Part shown: one piece after another, positions 59,103-64,000 of the stretch
How positions within the stretch are numbered: position 1 is the stretch's first letter
How the letters are laid out: every line of letters begins with the position of its first letter
Notes under the pieces: generated by a model
Databases searched by the model: none
The model's input: the letters and a program-made list of their open reading frames with translations, nothing else
What the model was told of the DNA's origin: nothing
Translations under genes and position numbers: made by a program
NCBI GenBank assembly: GCA_030789695.1
Contig: CM061139.1
Location: 108,288,837 to 108,352,836, forward strand
Direction: 5' to 3'
DNA length: 64,000 nt
Origin: Scilla litardierei
Taxonomy: Eukaryota > Streptophyta > Magnoliopsida > Asparagales > Asparagaceae

Positions 59103-59110
59103 TTTATATA
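59103..59110 (-). promoter_or_regulatory. TATA box of GDSL gene
   Basis: Minus-strand TATATAAA about 70 bases upstream of the ATG at 59032, a normal plant distance, implying a short 5' untranslated region. Confidence 0.7.
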
Positions 59111-60528
59111 TTGGACTGCGAGCGGCGGAGGCGGAGGATGGGAACTCTATTTGTATCCCCATACGCGTACATGGATACGATGGAACTACGGTTATGAGGA
59201 ACAGTGATAGGGATAGAATTCATATCATTGGGATTAGGCCTGCGGTTTTCTTTTCCCTTCATACAAATATTTGGTCTGTATTTAAATTTGTAATAGATTT
59301 TGGCATCAGGTTTAATAACCGTCTGATTTGGAGAAGATTTCCCCTCCCAATGCAAGTTTCTTAGCCTTTCGATTTCAATCTTGACTATACAATTGTACCT
59401 ATCTACCTGAACCTTGCGCGATTCACGAAGCTTACGAAATTTTGAACCAAGTGGATAATTGATTTGAATGCTGATTTACTCTTAGTTAACATTAGCATAT
59501 TTATTAATTCATATATACTATTGTATAAAGAGAACTAATTTAGTCAATTTTTCTGCCAATACATTATTATACTCCTCGCTCATTTCTACTTGCTCACCCT
59601 CATTCATGATCATATCTTTGTCTTTTTTTTCCTTTTCACATTTTTAACCTTCTATATTGAAGGCTTAATATTATTTCTTCTCTGCTTATTATAGATGTAA
59701 ATTGAAATGTATTACCTGGATTACCTTATTATAAAAATAATAATCGGGACTTGATCATATTGCATCTAAATGAAGTATATTGACGTAAAAGTGCAATATA
59801 AAGTTTAGATGAATTACCTTATTGATATTGCCTTCGATATTGATATTATTGCCTTCGATATTGCATCTAATGTTAATATTGCATCTAAACTTTATTGCCT
59901 TTCTTCTCTGCTTTATATTAATGTTAATACAATATATTGATATTATTGCAATACATTAAAGTTTAGATATCTAAACTTTATATTAATATTATAGATATCT
60001 AATGTATTAATGTATTAATGTATTAATGTTAAAACTATAATGTATTAACATTGCAATATAAACATTAGATATTGATACATGCAATACAAAAGAGTTAGAG
60101 TTTAGATATTAAAGTTTAGATAAACATTACCTTATATTACCTTATAGATATTAAGGTAATATATATCTATAAACATAAATAGATAAACAATACATATATA
60201 TCTATAATACATATATCTATAAACTCTAACCATACATATATATCTAAAGTTTAATCTATTATATCGTCTTTTGTATATATATCTAAAGTTTGTATCTAAA
60301 GTTTGTATAGGATGTATATATTAGAGTTTATCTATATGTACTAAAGTTTAATGTCCATCCTATATCTATAATCATATATATGTATTTATGTTTATCTATT
60401 AATGTCCATCCTATACAAAAGACGAACTCATCAAATTTTTGTGATTTTTATAGTTTTATCTCAAAAAACATGAAATAAAAAATAAAAAATAAGAAACCGA
60501 AAAAGAAAATTCGACATCTAAGAAATTA
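59111..60528. other. AT-rich low-complexity stretch upstream of GDSL gene
   Basis: 59700-60420 is built of recurring words such as AAAGTTTAGATAT, ATATTGATATTATTGC, TATATATCTATAAAC and GTCCATCCTATA, without regular period or ORF. It may contain the GDSL promoter's far part and the degraded left end of the neighbouring Athila-like element, whose 3' LTR is not found. Confidence 0.6.
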
Positions 60529-60584
60529 GGCTGCCTCCTAATAAGCGCTCGTTTTTAGTCGTGAGCTCGACTCCCTTAAATATA

Positions 60585-61738
60585 TCAGTTGTCATTTGGT
60601 GCGCGCGGCGGTCGCGCGTCATTCTTCGCGGTGGTTACTTCAAGACTCTTCTCTGGGTAGCATATAGTTTCCGGTTCTTGATGATTTGGAGAACGATGTA
60701 GAAATTCCTCATCCAATACTCGGATGTATGCAGCGACCTCTTTGTGGTAGGTTGGGTTGCCATCATCGTCGATGCTCGTCTTCATTGGGTCCTTCATGAC
60801 ACTCTCAGAAGTGAAATCCTCAATGGCCTCTTCTTCAAGAAGCTCCAAATAGCTGGCCCCTTCTACATGAGCTCGCACTCTCATCGGCTTTTGTAGACAG
60901 AACTCGGCTTCGACATTTCCAACGTTGAGAGAGAGGGTCCCTTCTCGGACATCGATCAGAACACCGGCCGTCGCCATGAAGGGGCGGTCGAGTATAAGTT
61001 GGGAGCTCCCTCCTCAGGCATATCCATGATAATGAAGTCGACGGGAACACATAATCCTGGGGGTATTTGAAGGATGACGTCCCTTGCTATTCCCACCGGG
61101 TAGGTGATGGAATGATCTGCAAGCTGGATGGACATGCTCGTCGGTTCTAGCTCACTTCCAGTATGCAGTCTCTTGAAAATGGAGAGCGGCCTCAAACTGA
61201 TGATAGCCCGTAAGTCAATCAATGCTCTGCTGATAGGCATCCCTACAAGTGAGCACGACACGGTAAAACTCCCCGGATCCGACAGCTTCCTGGGGAGATG
61301 ATTCTTGATAACGGAGGTGGAATCCTCCAATAGCTTGATTTCTTCAGGTTTTCTCTTTCCCGTGATGAGATCCTTCAAAAATTTGGCGTAGATCGGGATC
61401 TCTGTGATGGCGTCCATGAACGAGATGTTCAGCTGAATTTCCTTCAATAACTCCATGAACTTGGAGTATTTCTTTTCCATCTTGGCTAGGGCTAGCCTCT
61501 GTGGGTATGGAGGGGGAGGTCGGGTAGCTTTACTCCTTGTAGCATCAACAGGAGGAGGCGCTGTAGAAGGCATAGTGGGTGGTGCATCCGCCTTCTCCTC
61601 AATAATTATAGGCCCTTCAGCGGCCTCTTCTCTATTGACATCATCGACGGCTTCTCCAACAGTAACTTTCTCCTTGCTTAGCACCGGGACCATCACAGGG
61701 TCAGTCACCCGTCCTCCACGCGTGGTAACTGAAACCAT
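60585..61738 (-). pseudogene. Athila protease region, frameshifted
   Basis: 61738-60956 holds the typical linker (EKKYSKFMELLKEIQLNISF, KFLKDLITGKRKPEEIKL) and the aspartic-protease part, where the catalytic DLG-type turn reads ALIDLRAIISLRPLSIFKRL (Gly changed to Arg). IQLADHSITYPVGIARDVIL and VPVDFIIMDMPEEGAPN follow. A frameshift near 60965 leads to ATAGVLIDVREGTLSLNVGN, ending at 60585. The family's protease cuts Gag-Pol; this copy should be inactive. Confidence 0.82.
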
Positions 61739-61874
61739 GTCATTAGTTTGGGCTCTCGGGTTTGACTCCGGCTGTGAGGGTAATCTCCCCTAATTCTTCA
61801 AAAGCTGCGACATTTGACCCCTCAGTTTATCAAGTGAAGAACTTATACTCTTGAACTGGTTCGAGGTGTCCTGA

Positions 61875-63149
61875 TTAAAGCGGATCTGACCACTCATGTG
61901 TGGCTTCAAGATTGGACTTGGGTGGATTTAGCGCATAATTCCGCTGAGGAAGCCGGTTGAACTGATAACCCGGCGGTCGGTAAGGCCCAACTGGCCTAAA
62001 TCCGCCCTGCTGCTGGTTCTGCTGCTGCTGAGGATGGGGTGGTGGCCTCTGAAATTGTGGAGGTTGCAGCCCTCCACTTGAGTTTGCATAAAAAAACCCT
62101 GGGTGATTCCTAGCAGCTGGATGCTGCCACTGATTCCGTCCCTCTCCTTGGACGTATTGTACCGACTCAGATGTCTTAGCACCATCGTAGTGGGCCTCAC
62201 TAGGGATATAGCCCTGATCGGCGTACTCTTCTGCAGTATGATACGATATGTTGGGTGAAGTAGGGATGGAATCCAGACACTGCTCAATCCGGGCCACTTG
62301 CTTGCACAAGATCTCGATGTGAGAATCTAAGTGGCTAGCGGCCTTGACCTCAGGAGTCCGGGTCACAACAGTCTGTTCATCATTCCATTGTTGAGTGTTG
62401 GCCACCATGTGCTCCAACAAGTCTATAGCCTCCTCAGGAGACTAATCAAGTAGGGCAACTTGCGCCGCAGCATCGATGATCATCTTGGTGCTAGGCTGGA
62501 GCCGGTTGTAAAAGCTCTGCACCAAATCCCAGGGCTGTATCCCGTGGTGAGGATACTGATGATGCAGGTCCTTGAACCTCTCCCATGCCTCATAGAGTGA
62601 TTCCTGTGGGATCTGCTTGAAGTTTGAAATCGCTCCACGGATCCGCACTGTCTTCGAGGATGGATAAAACTTATCCACAAAGGCAAGCGCAAGCTTCTCC
62701 CAGGTGGTGAAATGGTTGGGAGGGTGGGCCCGGAGCCAATATGAGGCTTTATCCCTCAAAGTGAACGGGAAAAGCCGCAGCTTCACATCATCATCGCTAA
62801 CGTCCTTCGCCTTGAACGTATCACACTTCGCCAGGAAGGTGTCAATATGATGGTTGGGATTTTCATGCAGATGCCCGTGGAAGGGATCCTGCTGCATCAG
62901 ATTAATCAACCCCGTCTTTAGCTTGAAGCTCGCTGCCGCCAGTTGCGGTCTACGAATGGAGGAGTTGTTCCCAAACGTTGGTTTCATATGGTCCCTGATG
63001 GACTCGGTGCGAGGGGGAGGAGGATTGTTTTCCGCCATTTGAGCGGAGGGAGATGAACTTCTACTTGAGGCTCTCAAAGCCCTCGCTGTCTTCTTGATCT
63101 CGGGATCGAATAATAATTCTTTAGTAGATCCCTTGTAGCGAGTGTTCAT
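61875..63149 (-). pseudogene. Athila gag, one in-frame stop
   Basis: From the ATG at 63149: RPQLAAASFKLKTGLINLMQ, NHHIDTFLAKCDTFKAKDVS, KLRLFPFTLRDKASYWLRAH, FVDKFYPSSKTVRIRGAISN, LYEAWERFKDLHHQYPHHGI, the retrotransposon gag domain of Athila type. A TAG at 62442-62444 interrupts; the same frame continues with LLEHMVANTQQW and an Asn/Gln/Pro-rich tail to 61875. Gag would form the particle. Apart from the one stop, the frame is well kept. Confidence 0.88.
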
Positions 63150-63290
63150 GCACCAACAAAACTCAAATAAACACCGTCAGTAGCATCGAAATAAATAAAA
63201 GAATAAAAATGGGTGGTAAGGTGAGAAATGATTAGAGTGCTAGCAAATTTCAAAAATAAAGAAAATAAACTGAGATAAACATTATTGCCG

Positions 63291-63307
63291 TCCCGGCAAT
63301 GGCGCCA
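63291..63307 (-). other. Primer-binding site, Athila type
   Basis: Minus-strand TGGCGCCATTGCCGGGA lies seven bases inside the LTR. It is one base from TGGCGCCGTTGCCGGGGA-like sites that are usual in Athila/Tat elements and complementary to a tRNA 3' end (commonly reported as tRNA-Asp). Confidence 0.8.
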
Positions 63308-63313
63308 AAAACT

Positions 63314-64000
63314 TGACGCACCCGAAACCTGTACCTAGGTTCCACCTGGCGGTGTCACGATCGCCAGGCGTGGTATGGCCCCTAGGCTTCAATTCCGGGC
63401 TCAATCTGTAAGCGTACGGTGTTGAGTTATAGTATAAATGATATCGAATCCCACAGGGATGGTGATAGTGTGTATGGATTCTCAGTTTATTTCTAGATCT
63501 CGAAGTGAGATAGCTATCGGGTTGAAATAGTAGGTTGGGGGTGTTGATGTGGTTTCACTAATAAAAAGGACTAGGGCATTAGGGATCACCACTAAGATCG
63601 TTGGGGGTCGACGTTGGAATAGGATCCTTACGTTGCATTAGGGCTAGGGGATTAATCTCCCAATTCGTACCACTCTCGTGGGTTAGAATTGCGAGGTATT
63701 TCGGTGGCTCTCGTTGACGCAATGGCGGTAGCCGTCAACGTAGCGGTATAGTTCATCGATGGATCCCTTCAAGGCACGAGCCAGGCATGGTCATGAGCCT
63801 CGATTGGATCCACCGATTTCCCTATTCGAATCCCTAGTACCCCTTAAGCACATCAATTCCACAGACAGTGGGCATGATCTCAGTACGGGTTATCTAGGGA
63901 TTCGGTAGGATTGACCGAAATACTTCCCTAAACCCCTAATTCAACGTAGAGATCCAGATCTACGTCTTTCCCCTAGGATCCTAGGGCTAACCCATCAACA
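63314..64000 (-). repeat. 5' LTR of Athila-like remnant (cut by window edge)
   Basis: The plus strand starts TGACGCACCCGAAACCTG; on the minus strand the LTR ends ..GGGTGCGTCA, CA-terminated like the Athila LTR at 4946-6534. It continues beyond 64000. No coding content. Confidence 0.75.

Larger units (their letters stand above)
60529..64000 (-). mobile_element. Athila-like gag-protease remnant lacking RT and integrase
   Basis: On the minus strand: LTR (from the right edge to 63314), primer-binding site, gag, protease, then directly the post-pol motif (60529-60549). The order shows that RT, RNase H and integrase are missing between protease and the post-pol motif. The env-like region and 3' LTR are not seen to the left. 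Frameshifts and a stop codon further disable it. Confidence 0.8.

Overview
The window is nuclear DNA of a flowering plant. It holds two spliced plant genes, a class 1 phytoglobin and a GDSL esterase/lipase, in a sea of LTR retrotransposons of the plant clades Athila, Tekay/Del and several Ty1/copia groups, plus pieces of a LINE. Nothing in it looks bacterial or organellar. The species cannot be named from the sequence; a GC-rich first exon in the GDSL gene would suit a monocot but does not prove it.

Layout. 1-6534: 3' part of an Athila-like Ty3/gypsy element (ORF tail, palindrome array with TATA box, broken env-like ORF, polypurine tract, 1.6 kb LTR), inserted in an older Athila-like LTR (6535-7657). 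7660-8300: two minisatellite-like arrays. 8505-10248 (minus): decayed ORF of a gypsy-type transposon. 10376-11307 (minus): copia RNase H and LTR fragment with three 99-bp repeats. 11545-12285 (minus): phytoglobin gene, four exons. 13334-18314: degenerate copia element with both LTRs. 18315-20461 and 38872-39740: probable halves of one LINE, split by a large minus-strand copia derivative (20462-38871). The 5' LTR of that derivative is itself split by a nearly intact Tekay-like chromovirus (27688-37500). 43806-52840: a second, plus-strand member of the copia-derivative family, with near-identical LTRs, a perfect target duplication and only a fossil pol. 53086-54806: a SIRE-like LTR. 54807-56221: 3' end of another copia element. 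57670-59032 (minus): GDSL gene. 60529-64000 (minus): Athila-like gag-protease remnant with primer-binding site and start of its LTR.

Main message. Several unrelated retroelements in this one window share a promoter design: a dense array of short inverted repeats lies upstream of a TATA box. In the Tekay LTRs and the SIRE-like LTR the arrays are related to each other (about 112-bp units full of ACCGAC/GTCGGT, the DRE/CRT core bound by DREB factors). In the Athila element a CCGATCGG array occurs both in the LTR and inside the element just before the env-like ORF, suggesting an internal promoter. In the copia-derivative family the equivalent zone is a cassette of seven consecutive GC-rich hairpins that differs between family members. 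A second notable point is that the Tekay element appears to carry two small spliceosomal introns (114 and 71 bp): unspliced RNA would yield Gag only, and removing both introns leaves one uninterrupted Gag-Pol frame of 1485 codons.

All calls come from reading the sequence and translated frames by eye. No database search was run, and family names rest on recognised motifs.
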